A stretch of 64,000 bases of DNA from Arcuatula senhousia (Eukaryota; Mollusca; Bivalvia; Mytilida; Mytilidae), in assembly GCA_963971305.1 (NCBI GenBank), contig OZ020307.1, positions 57,285,702-57,349,701 on the forward strand. The letters are read 5' to 3'. Below the pieces are notes generated by a model. The model did not search any database. It was not told where the DNA came from and worked only from the letters and a program-made list of their open reading frames with translations. Shown piece after piece: positions 37,594-48,092 of the stretch. The position numbers and the translations under genes were made by a program. Every line of letters starts with the position of its first letter. The first letter of the stretch is position 1.

Positions 37594-38089
37594 TTAGTTA
37601 GTTAGTTAGTTAGTTATTGCTTTACTCCCAAGCAGCACGATTTCGGCTATATCCGGAAGATGAACATGAAAGTGATGATACAATGAACATGAAATGATGA
37701 TGAAGTGGAGGAAATGAGGACACAAGGCCATTCGGGTAGGAGAGTTTTGACTGCCACTGGAAAAAGGAGTGATGGGTAGGGACATGAAATTTAGCCTCCT
37801 GCATGGGGATCCTACGGGTCTTTCTCTTACCGAGACCTGCAGCAGGGTTCTTTAACGTGCGAGGAACGTGACATTTTCCCAACACGGTGCACCACTATGG
37901 TTTGCGGTCAGGTTTTCCGCATTATCGCCTGACGACCCCGCATCTCTCGATGTCAGGGCTGCCCCATTCAACCACCTGTGGGCAAAGCAGCCTGACCCGA
38001 TGTCAGGTTTCTGAGCGCTATTTAGTGGACTTTTACCGACAAGCTTAGCGCTGCTGCGGGCCTATTCGCCACCCGGAACCCGCACGGGT
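37594..38089 (-). mobile_element. ~496-bp SINE inserted in the PLE relic
   Basis: Perfect 14-bp target duplication TTTATACTCTTACG (37580-37593 and 38090-38103). The (TTAG)n start on the plus strand is the complement of an (AACT)n tail, and the other end is CCCGTGCGGGTTCCGGGTGG on the minus strand, the same 5' start as the copy at 31291. The SINE is younger than the PLE that it interrupts. Confidence 0.85.
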
Positions 38090-38133
38090 TTATACTCTTA
38101 CGAGACTGAATTCATATACTCTTACGAGACTGC

Positions 38134-38330
38134 AGTTCTTTTCACAAAAAATCTTAAGATTAATTTTACTCTTAAGATTAGATTTAAGATTTTATTGGTT
38201 TTCACAAAAAATCTTACAAGAATCTTAAGAGAAAAAATACTCGTAACTCTACGAGTGCCCCTAGTCACTCGTAAGTGTAAAAAAATAATCTTAAGTGTAC
38301 TATTTTAATCGTAAGAGTAATCTTGTCAGT
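38134..38330. repeat. AATCTTAAG-rich segment, candidate left end of Harbinger element
   Basis: The word TTTTCACAAAAAATCTTA occurs twice (about 38140 and 38200), with further CTTAAGATTA copies and a small hairpin (ACGAGTG...CACTCGT). It sits between the PLE break and the HARBI1 start codon. Repeated short words of this kind are typical of transposase-binding subterminal regions. No matching right-hand copy was found near 48.1 kb, so the terminal role is inferred from position. Confidence 0.35.
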
Positions 38331-38334
38331 AAAA

Positions 38335-41300
38335 ATGGCTGCGTTCTTTTTGCTTTTTCACAACAGACGCGCTATACGGCGAGAACGAGTGTTTAGGGAT
38401 AGAACAGATGACTTAGATACGCTAAATGACAGTCAGCTACTTGCCCGGTATCGTTTTCCACGTATATTGATTTTAGAATTGACAGATACAGTGAGAAACT
38501 TAATAGAGCCACCAACACAAAGGTCCCATGCAATACCTGCCCATATTCAAGTAAGATTATCAACAATCTTCTTCAATTTTACATGTAATTTACAACAATC
38601 AAAATCTGCGTCAATGTTTTGGTGTTTTCTATCACGTCCGCGTCCACAGTCGAACAGCTAAATTAAAGTGTCCCCGTCAAGTACTTCAATAAAACAAAAC
38701 TTTGGATAATTATTACGTATTACAAGGTAAAAAAAGAGAGATTTATTGTGCCTAAAAAAATAACCACATGAAAGAAAGTTAAAAATACATTAATATTAAA
38801 GAGGTCTTATATCATCGCTAAAAAAAAATTACTGTTCATTGAATTTTAAAATAAGCTTTGCCTGACATGAGAACTTTTTTGCATGACCAACGATATTGTT
38901 CATACCTTTTTACTCATATCAGAAATGTTGCTTAACATAGATTCTGTAATAGAAAAAAACGATCAACCCGAGTCAGATTTGTGAAGGTCGACTTAAGCCA
39001 ATGCATAGATCATGCAAATATGGATCACAATACTAGGTCCATGTTGTTAAAAAGAAAAGATCCCCAAACTGGCCAAAGCATGTCAGATAGCAATGCAATG
39101 AAAGTTGGATTAGGCATGTAAATGGTTACACATGACAAAACCTCAACAACAAAAATTGCAATTAAAACCTCACCAAAAGGGTGACGTTCCGGGTAATTGG
39201 AGCTCCCTTTTCCTCCTTAAGTTTTTTAATTTTTATGTAGATTTTCGACAAATTTGTCTTAATTTATACCTCACTGGACTGCCTATTAAACCAACCCTTT
39301 TAAAAATTATTGGATATACTCCGCTACGATGTAATAATAATAATCAAATCTAAAGACTGTTTTGTCTTATAACAGTTTGTCACTTCGTCATACAGCTGAT
39401 ACAATATTTCACATATTAGGACCATATAATACAACAAATTTTTGCTAGTTGAGCAAAGTACCGGTACAAACAACTCCTTTTGCAATCTATCTATACAGTT
39501 ATTTGTCACATGCATTGATTATAAATAGCCACAACGAAATTTAATAAAAACTAGAAAAGCTGTGAGGGGCAGCTCACAAATGAATAACCCCACCCCCAAA
39601 AAAGAAATCAAATAAAATTTTAAAATAGGAGGTGCACATCTACCTTACATGTATGTCACAAAGATTGTGTGAAATTTTCATGAAAATCCATCAAGAGGAT
39701 TAGGAAGAGTTGCGGATAAGAGATGGTTACCCTGAGGTGTAACGAAAGGACGGATACGGCCTTATCAATATATACCTCCCACTTTCAATCGGGGGGGGGG
39801 GGGGTGTATAAAAATAGAGACTGGTAAAATAACATCCAGCAACCTACAATAACTGTATTTGACCGATTAAAATAATTCAGGGGCGGATCCAGGATTCACT
39901 TGGGTGGTGGGGCTCAAGTGTAGTTTTTAAAGGTCCCATTTTTCAAGCCTCATCATGCGTACCTGTAGCCAGAGGGTTCGAAGGGTTCGGATGACCCCCC
40001 CCCCTCTAAAAAAAATGAAAAAAATAGACAAAAACAAACTAATTACTAAAATTTGGTTCAGCACTGTCAAAATAATGAATATTTTGAAAATAGACCCCCC
40101 TTAAACGTGCCCCCTGTACCCCCCTTCTGGATCCGCCACTGTAAATTAAATTAAATAAATAAAGTGCACACGTACATATATCATCCTATTTATAATACGT
40201 GTTTTTAACACTGCACAGAGGGTCGCATTCATTTATTATTTTAATTGCAAATAGGTAATGATAACCTTGAGGATATTAGCAAAAGGTGACTACCTCTCAG
40301 AAGTGGCAGATATCCATGGAGTTTCCTTGGCTTCGTCGTCAAGGATTGTCACTAGAGTGACAGATGCCATATGCCAGACACTCAACAACATAAATATGCC
40401 AGTGGATAGAAGAGTGTTGAATAAGATCAAGGAACGGTTCTTTGACAAGGCTTCATTTCCAAATGTAATTGGGGCAATAGATGGTACATTGATCCCGATA
40501 CAAGGGATGGGTGGTGATGATGAGCCTAACTATGTTTGCCGCAAGATGTACCATGCCATAAATGTTCAAGCCATTTGTGATGCCGATTTGAGGTAGCTTT
40601 ATGGTTTCAATATTAATCTTTATGTGTGTATATACATAATTGTACTCTTAATCATACAATTAAAAGAAGGTCGACCTTAGTCCTAAAAAAATTGTGTCCA
40701 TGGATGAGTGGCGGATCCAGAAGGGGCATACGCACAATTTAATTGAGAAATTTAAATTTTTTTGTATAAAATTGACCGAACTACTTCATGAATGATGAAA
40801 ATTTGACAGTTTTTGAAATTACGCCCTCCCCCTTTTCATTGAACTCTGGATCCGCCCCTGCAACAGTTGGGAAAATGTTTTAGTGACACAAATCAAACCT
40901 TTTCAATTCCAGTTTGTTTCACATATAAATTATGTTTAAAAAGACAATGTCCAGAAGACAAAATGCCCCATCTCGCAACTTTTATTTTTCCCCGCAATCA
41001 CCAAACAATGAAGTTGATTCCAAGAGTATACAATATAATTATTCTCTGTGTGATCGGGAGAAGACCATTTCAGTTGAAATAGGTGTTAGTATATACGTCA
41101 ACAGATCTCCAGCAATTAGTCCAAAGATGGTGCAGGTGCAACAATGTATCATTTTTACTATCTCAAAAATTATTTATAAAAGCATTGATGGCAATTGTTT
41201 TTTTAATACAAATAAAAAAACATTTAATTAATAATGTTTCAGATTTACAAACATCGTTGTGAGATGGTCAGGAGCAACACACGACTCCTTTATATTAGTC

Positions 41301-43289
41301 AATTCAAATGTGCCTGACATAATGGAAAGGACCAATAATGGTTGGCTTCTTGGTGACTCTGGCTACCCTTTGAAACAATGGTTAATGACGCCAATCTTGA
41401 ATCCACAGAATGAACAGGAAGTTAGGTTCAACAAGAGTCATTGCAAAACTAGAAATGTCACTGAAAGAGCTTTTGGTGTGTTGAAAGCTAGATTTAGGTA
41501 CGGTCTATTCAAAAGAAAAGATCAAACCATTAACATTTAAATTATCACCTTTTCCCAGTTCCCTCAAGGGTAGAATAAAATTAATCAAGGAATATTTGTC
41601 TTAGTGACAGAAAAATCTAATCTTTGTTTGGTAGGATAATAATCAAAATACAATTTGTTGTTGGATAAAAACAAAATGAATGTTAAAGTAAATTAAATTA
41701 AAAAGTATAGGTTTCTTTTTATCAGCTACAGCCAATGTTTGGTTATAAAAAAAAAACAAGACCAATCGATGTCTGGCCCTGCGTCGCACGGCAAAACGTT
41801 GAACCCTGTACGTTCTAGGCCCAATATGGACAGTCAAAATATTTTGACACTTGCATCCTATGGTGGACTTACAAAGAATATTTGTCACATGCCACCCAAT
41901 ATTGTAAAAACAGACAAAAAATAGTTTCTATTTTTTTCCCCTTTTGGTCCCCTTATTGCTAAACAGAAAAGGTTGGTCAAGAAAGAATTGTATCCTCCAT
42001 TTTGTATCCAATATATGACCAAAATTAACTTAAAAAAAAAAATTCTAAATCGGACCATAAATAAAAAATGTCACATTTTTGCCCCTTTTGGACCCCTTGT
42101 TCCTAAAAAAAAAGAGAGGGGACACCCATAATCATTCCCACCCTTCCTTTTATGGTAAGTAACATAACTGTAAAGTTTCTTAGCATTTGGTCAACCAGAA
42201 CAAAAGTTATTGTGGAAACAAATAAAAAAAGTCACTTTTTTGGCCCCTTTAGGGCCCCTAACTTCTAACCGAAAAAGAGAGGGGACACCCAAAATCAGCC
42301 CAACCCTTCCTTTTATGCTAAGTGACATTACTGTAAAGTTTCATAGCATTTGGTCAACCAGAACAAAAGTTATTGTGGAAACAAATAAAAAAAGTCACTT
42401 TTTTGGCCCCTTTAGGGCCCCTAACTTCTAACCGAAAAAAGGGGACACCCAAAATCAGCCCAACCCTTCCTTTTATGCTAAGTGACATTACTGTAAAGTT
42501 TCATAGCATTTGGTCAACCAGAACAAAAGTTATTGTGGAAAAAAATTAAAAAGTCGCTTTTTTGGCCCCTTTTAGGCCCCCTAATTTCTAAACGAAAAAA
42601 GAGGGGACACCCAACATCACCTCAACCCTTCCTTTTATGGTAGGTAACATTACTGTAAAGTTTCATAGCATTTGGTCAACCAGAACAAAAGTTATTGTGG
42701 AAAAAAATTAAAAAGTCGCTTTTTTGGCCCCATTTGGGCCCCTAATTTCTAAACGAAATTATAAAATGCCCCCAAAAGGGGAGGTGCACATCTTCAATAT
42801 ATCTGTTATCACTGTGTAAAATTTCAGAAAGATCTAGTGTTTGGTTTTTGAGATTCAGATTACACAAGACAGGCACCCCATAACGGGACGGACGGACAGA
42901 CGGACGGACGGACGGAGTGACCCGGCTACTAGACCTGCTTTCGCCTTCGGCGACGCAGGTAAAAAATATGCATTTTTCTTGCAACATTGTTGTAAACTAA
43001 TGTTACATGTAAATGCTAAAAAAAATTATAAATAAACCACAATGTAAATGCTAAATTATATATCTTTTACAGGTGTCTTCACAAAACTGGAGGTAGTCTT
43101 CAGTTCAGACCCCCAAAGAGTTGTAAGATGATAGAGAGTTGTTTCAGGCTACACAATAAAGCTGTGGATGCCAAACTTCCAGTTCCAGACTGTGATGAGA
43201 TTCAACTGCGGTGCCACCAAGATGTGATTGCTAACAACAACCAGACACCAGCTTGGGGCATCAGGAGAAGACTCATTCAAAGATTTTGA
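38335..43289 (+). CDS. HARBI1: HARBI1-type PIF/Harbinger transposase (DDE nuclease), four exons
   Basis: Exons 38335-38550, 40255-40592, 41243-41497 and 43073-43289 total 1,026 nt, 341 residues plus TGA, close to vertebrate HARBI1. Every junction is GT-AG (GTAAGA, GTAGCT and GTACGG donors; AATAG, TTTCAG and TTACAG acceptors), and each restores family residues: AHIQ|VMITL, ADL-R-FTNIV, RF-R-CLHKTGG. Residues 35-72 are the usual N-terminal LLARYRFPR...RSHAIPAHIQ. A helix-turn-helix-like part follows (LSEVADIHGVSLASSSRIV, 86-104). The DDE_Tnp_4 core has D148 (IGAIDGT), D199 (THDSF), D223 (LLGDSGYP) and E259 (VTERAFG), so the catalytic set looks complete, with 35 residues between D223 and E259. 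Expected role: nuclear DNA nuclease that needs a DNA-binding partner. The start is the ATG at 38335 (an upstream TTG is in frame). All three introns carry mobile-element insertions, yet there is no stop or frameshift. It could be an autonomous element's transposase or a retained host copy. Confidence 0.9.
39548..39810 (+). mobile_element. Pearl/Helentron-like fragment in HARBI1 intron 1
   Basis: AGCTGTGAGGGGCAGCTCAC start, GGAGGTGCACATCTACC (shared with 42778-42793 of the intron 3 element), a TGTGTGAAATTTTCATGAAA block and GGTGTAACGAAAGGACGG, followed by a 14-G run. It has the 3'-half organisation of such elements without the tandem core. Confidence 0.5.
39880..40143. mobile_element. MITE with GGCGGATCCAG ends, copy 1 (HARBI1 intron 1)
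   Basis: Left end CAGGGGCGGATCCAGGATTC, right end CTTCTGGATCCGCCACTG: inverted ends of about 16 bp. A C-rich block (ATGACCCCCCCCCC) lies in the middle. No certain target duplication. Confidence 0.6.
40706..40863. mobile_element. MITE with GGCGGATCCAG ends, copy 2 (HARBI1 intron 2)
   Basis: Left GTGGCGGATCCAGAAGGGGC, right GAACTCTGGATCCGCCCCTG. Same family as 39880-40143, but shorter and in the opposite orientation as judged by the GGGG-side. Confidence 0.6.
41779..42960 (+). mobile_element. Pearl-type (Helentron-associated) element in HARBI1 intron 3
   Basis: Four parts in the order known for bivalve pearl/HINE elements. (1) A 5' piece with CTGCGTCGC (41779-41787), complementary to GCGACGCAG at 42950-42958, a subterminal inverted pair. 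(2) Tandem ~160-bp core units; TGGCCCCTTT-like starts lie near 41938, 42081, 42242, 42405, 42564 and 42726, each with AGAGGGGACACCCA, CAACCCTTCCTTTTATG, ACTGTAAAGTTTCATAGCAT and TGGTCAACCAGAACAAAAGT. (3) A (GGAC)n microsatellite at 42886-42916. (4) A 3' hairpin ACCTGC...GCAGGT (42933-42960). It is non-coding and depends on another element's helicase. It is on the sense strand of the host intron. Confidence 0.8.
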
Positions 43290-43361
43290 ACATAATAATT
43301 AACATACGGGTTATTCTATAATGTGTTGTTCTTTTTTTCTTTTTTCTTTAAAACAAACAAT

Positions 43362-46300
43362 TTAACATTCACTAAATTTTATTATGGGAGACACAGAGAA
43401 TGAAGTATGCCTCGGTTCTCCCTTTAATAAATCTCTGATTCCTTCCAGAGCTTTTGTTGACTTCTTTTGCTCTTCAACCATACTGTGCATCAGCTTGAGT
43501 TTCTTGTCCCTGTACATCTCCAATTCTTCCATCTTCTTCACCTCCAAACTAAAAAAACGGTCAACTTCATTATCACAGCTCACATCTGAAAGATATAGAA
43601 TTTATAATGTTATATTATGAACCAAAGACAAAAAATCTGTCAAAGTCAAAAATGGCTGGATTTCAATAAACAGAAAGTAGGTGAGTGACGACCTGAAATC
43701 AAATCCCATGTTATGGGTTCCCACCAGGATGCCGTGTATACCAAATATCAAGAAGCTGTGATTAGTTGTTGCTGAGAATACTGTTTATAAGTTTAATAAG
43801 GGGTCATCTGACAACATTGATTAACTTTATTCATTAAAGTATCGAGTTCAATTAGTTGAACATTTTAGCAATCAAAAGCTTTACATGTATATTTTTTCAA
43901 CAGATTGCCAGCTGTAAGGCATAAAGAGGATATTTAGACATTTAAGGAACCATAACTTCTATAAAGGGTCGATAAAAACTTCCATCATATTGAATTTTTG
44001 TAGGGCTTAACTATCTAAGTAAATAGTACAGTGTATTGTAATTAACTTAAAGTTTTTCTCTAGCTTTAGCTGTTTGCAAATACAATGGGGAAAGGTTGTG
44101 AAAATGAACAATTTTGATGCTCTATGGGGAATAACTCCTTAAAGTAGGGGTCCTACAACTTTGACCCTATTACAGATTTTGCAGATCTTTATGTGCTTAA
44201 CAACATGCAATTTAAATTTCTCAAATATCTTTAATAGTTTTAGGGATATTGAGCTTAATAATACAAAATTTGAAAAAAAATCAAGAAAAAACACAACAAC
44301 TCCAACAAGGGTGGTTAGATCTTCTTCAAATTTTCAGGGCAGGTAGATCTTGAGGTGCTGAACACTTTTGCTCTCTATAATAATTTTGATATCTGTCACC
44401 ATTTACGAGTAACTCAGTTACTTGCAAAAAAACTGCAATTTAGAACTATGTTCTATTTTTATTACGAATAATAAAAAGCTTCGCAGAGCGCAGCATGATA
44501 CGACCGCAACATGTTGAACCTTGAACGTTTTAGTCTAAAAGTCCTTATACTGGTATACCTTTTTAGCTCACCTGACCCGAAGGGTCATGTGAGCTATTGC
44601 CATCACTTTGCGTCCGTCGTCCGTCCGTCGTCCGTCGTCCGTTAGCTTTTTTCAAACATCTTCTTCTCTGAAACTGCTTGGCCAAATGCAGCCAAACTTG
44701 ATATGGTTGTTCCTTAGGGTATTGTGCAAAAAGTTTGCGTTCGGATTTTTGATACGTCAAAAAACATGGCCGCTGTTACTAAAAATAGAACAGGGGGGTC
44801 AAATACAGTTTTTTGCAAATAACTCAAAAACGGTGACAGATATCAAAATTCTGGCATAGGGTAGAAGTGATCAGCACCTCAAGATCTACCTGCCCTGAAA
44901 TTTTCAAGAAGATCTAACAACAGGTGCAGGAGTTATTGCCCTTTTTCTGGATTTTTTTTTCAAAATTTTGCACTTATTTAGCCCTATATCTTTAAAACTA
45001 TACAAGATATTTTAAAAATTCAAATTGCATATGATTAAGCACATTAAGATCTACATTTCATGTAATTAGGTCAAAGCTGTGGAACCATTTCTTTTAGGAG
45101 TTATGGCCCTTAAAGTGTCAAAATTTACCATATTTCATTACTTTTTCCCTGAATTTCAAAGTTTCACTTGTCTGACACCATACATCCAACTTCAACCAAA
45201 CTTGGCACAGTTGTTTTATGGCATAAATGCTACAAGTGTATCCTTCAGATTTTTGATTCGTAAAAAAATATGGCCGCCATGGCTAAAAATAGAACATAGG
45301 GGTAATTTGCAGTTTTTTGCTAATAACTCAAAAATGGTAACAGATATCAAAATTCTGATCGGAGACAAAAGTGATCAGCATCTGAAGATCTACCTGCTCT
45401 GAAAGTTTCAAGAAGATCCAACAATTGATGTAGGAGTCATTGCCTTTTTTCTGGATTTTTTCAAAATTTTTCACTTACTTAGCCATATATCTTAAAAACT
45501 ATACAAGATATTTCAAAAATTTAAGTTGCATATGATCAAGCACATCAAGATCTACATTTCATATTTTTAGGTCAAAGCTGTAGGACCATTTCTATTAGGA
45601 GTTATTGTCCTTAAAACAACAAAATTTACCATTTTTCTTTATTTTTCCCCTGAATTTCAAAGATTAAATTGTCTGACACCATAAGACCAACTGCATCTTA
45701 ACTTGGCACACTTGTTTAATAGCTTATATGCTACAACTCTATCATTCATATTTTTGATCTGTTAAAAAACATGGCTGTCGTGGCTAAAAATAGAACATAG
45801 GGCGTAAATTTCATTTTTTTTGCTAATAACTCAAAAATGGTTTCAGATATCAAAATTGTGCAAAAATCGAAAGTTATCAGCATATTAAGTACCTGTCCTG
45901 AAATTTAGGAAAAGATCTGACTGCTGATGTGGGAGTTATTGCCCTTTTTTCAATTTTTTTTCTAAATTTTGCACTTATTAAGCCCAATAACTAACCAGGT
46001 TATTTCAGAAATTTAAATTGCATATTGTTAAGCACAATAATATCTACAAAATATATGTATCTGTGTAGTTCAGGTGAGCGATTCAGGCTCCTGGGAGCCT
46101 CTTGTTTCTTTCTCTTGTTGTTTTCTTTGAAACCATTTCCATCTTGTGTTGCAGTTAAACCTTGCTCTAGAAAATAACAAAAGGGAAAAAACATGGGTTT
46201 AAGGTTACATAGTACCAAAAAGGTATGTGCGTGAAGTCATTGCCTGTGAAGGGAAGATGCAACACAGAAGATAATACAGCGCTTTTTACATGTGGTTGTA

Positions 46301-47851
46301 AATAAAAAAAAAAATTTTGTAGAAATGCTGCACAATGAATAACGTTTTTGTTTCACATACGATTTACATGTGCCTTCTTAAACATAGATTTTTGTCCCGG
46401 AAAAGCAATGGGACCATGGAGTTTTGCACCTGGAAAAAATATCCATATATACATTCTAGTTTCTAATGATAAGAAAATAGAACTTGAAATTCTAATATTA
46501 AGACAGAGAGAAAATATGACTTTTTATCAAAATAGCATTGTTTTCAATAGGAAGAGTTTTTGGTACAGTGCACTCTTAAGTCCATATCATTTTTCTTGAA
46601 CATTTTCAAAATAAAGTTACCAATCATTTCATACAATGACACTAAAAGGTCTTGTAGATTGTTAACAAAATGTTAAGAGGCAAGATAAGTTAATAAAGAG
46701 GTCTTTTAGTGGAAAATCATACATTATTCAAAATTATTGATGGAGAATTTACTTTAACACTGCGTCATCTGGACTTTCAATAGACATTTTGGGCAAAAAT
46801 ATTATTTGATATAATTTGGCAAAGGATTATACCATTTCTTATTACTTGATCAGGTCTTGTATTTTACTAGATTTCATTAAACCTATATATGTAATGGAAT
46901 TTGTAGTACCTTGTAAACATTCATGTGATGGCTCTGCTGTTTCACACACAGTTTCAATGGAAATCTCCTCTGAAGGTCTACTATAAAGATCTGGAAAATA
47001 AAAATACATTATAAAGTGACATGTACATATATATATTGACCCATGCATTCTATGCACATTTGATTTTTTTTTATACATTTATACCACCTTTCATAGAAAA
47101 ATTTGCGGTCGTATAAAACTTGGATTGCATGCCTCTAAATGGCCCTCCATCACACAAAACATATTTGTTTTTTCTTTTTTTTGTTTCATTAAAATATGCA
47201 TGCATCTTTGAAAAATATGGAGGACATATTTATGGTCTACAAGAAGTGAAAGATGATATATGCTTTTTCACTTACATTGTAGTGTCTTAACATGTTCCAG
47301 ACCATATTAGTATCTGGACTATATGCATATGGTTATGATCATATGGTTGGACCATAGGCATACGGTCAGGTCAGGGCTAATAAAAATGGCTGATAGATGA
47401 TTTAGTTTGTTAGACACTAGACTTTTTAGACTTTCTTCGAAAAGTATTTATTTAAACAACAATTTGGAAAAATGGTTAATAATAAGAAAAATACTCATCT
47501 GGTCCAAATACTTATCTTGTCTGGCCAGTTCTAGCAATATGAGTCGAGTATACAAACATATCTAACCATACCCATACTGACAGACCATATGAGTATATAT
47601 GTATGGTCCAGATATTCATATGGTCTGAAACATATATATGATTATATATTTAAGGTACATACATTTGTACATGTTTATATTAAGGGCATTTATACAATTT
47701 ACAAACTATCTAAAGTGACATAAGTCCTACTACATGATGTACTGCATGATGAAGTCAAGTTTGAAGATGAAGATGGTGTTACATGTGAGGCTGATGTATC
47801 AATGCCGCCTTCTATTCCTTCTATCATCGTCTTTGTAAAGGTTCCTATAAT
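43362..47851 (-). CDS. Coiled-coil protein gene, four 3' exons; likely Harbinger partner gene
   Basis: Four exons are readable on the minus strand. 47851 to ~47715 (after TTTTCCAG): IIGTFTKTMIEGIEGG then a Ser/Thr-rich run; the end is uncertain, and a GTAGGA or GTTTGT donor gives the right phase. 46990-46910: DLYSRPSEEISIETVCETAE, donor GTACTA. 46166 to ~46085: EQGLTATQDGNGFKENNKRKK, with a basic KRKK stretch. 43585-43362 (after TTTCAG): VSCDNEVDRFFSLEVKKMEE and a ~45-residue charged helix, stop TAA at 43362. Phases agree at the first two joins (A|AT, G|AG), and the last exon needs one preceding base. The stop lies 72 bp from the HARBI1 stop, tail-to-tail. Ser-rich middle, basic patch and terminal coiled coil resemble Myb/SANT-type partner proteins of animal Harbingers. 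The DNA-binding exon was not found, so that role is inferred. A bivalve repeat (44555-46112) abuts the third exon and may have broken its donor. Confidence 0.55.
43648..43790 (+). repeat. Dispersed repeat family C, copy 3
   Basis: AAATGGCTGGATTTCAATAA, AGAAAGTAGGTGAGTGACG, TATACCAAATATCAAGAAGC, GTTGCTGAGAATACTGTTT. It lies in the last intron of the minus-strand coiled-coil gene. Confidence 0.7.
44060..44450 (-). repeat. Inverted partial copy of the following AGCTCACC-type element
   Basis: GTTAGATCTTCTTCAAATTT, CAGGGCAGGTAGATCTTGAGGT and TGATATCTGTCACC on this side are the complement of CTACCTGCCCTGAAATTTTC, AGATCTAACAACAG and GGTGACAGATATCAAAATTC at 44830-44930. The two arms lie ~400 bp apart. 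It is followed by AGCGCAGCATGATACGACCG-CAACATGTTGAAC, a motif also seen near 41780-41805. Confidence 0.65.
44555..46112 (+). mobile_element. AGCTCACC-type bivalve element with three tandem ~502-bp units
   Basis: Starts TTTTTAGCTCACCTGACCCG with a hairpin (GACCCGAAGGGTC), then a CCGTCGTCCGTCCGTCG stretch. It ends CAGGTGAGCGATTCAGGCTC-CTGGGAGCCTCTTG, also a hairpin. The interior holds three diverged copies of ACTTGGCACA-TTGTT, AACATGGCCG-TGGCTAAAAATAGAAC, AGTTTTTTGC-AATAACTCAAAAA and AAGATCTACCTG, at ~44692, 45196 and ~45697. Hairpin ends without long terminal repeats suggest a Helentron-like non-autonomous element (inference). ORFs here are by-products. Confidence 0.65.
47299..47626. mobile_element. 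328-bp MITE with AGACCATAT ends
   Basis: Left AGACCATATTAGTATCTGGAC, right, on the opposite strand, AGACCATATGAATATCTGGAC; inner CATATGG words continue the pairing for ~45 bp. Located between the first two recognised exons of the minus-strand coiled-coil gene. Confidence 0.65.
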
Positions 47852-48092
47852 CTGGAAAATACAGTATTCTAGAAAGAACATGTTACATTTACATATTTTT
47901 TTTCAATATAAAGCTACAGTGTGTATTAAATTGGCTTTTTAAATAAAAATGTCAACATATACATGTATAACACCATACATACCTAACTGACAGTGACATG
48001 TATGATGTCACATGGAGTAGATAAATTTTTACAAGGATATAAAATTAGAATACAAATTTAAAAAAAAGTCCGGGGGGGGGGGGAGGTTGTAA

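Noticed and set aside
44608..45402. Two similar ORFs (83 and 107 codons) with KIEQGGQIQFFANNSK-like text
   Set aside because: They fall in tandem core units of the AGCTCACC-type repeat. The third unit does not keep the frame.
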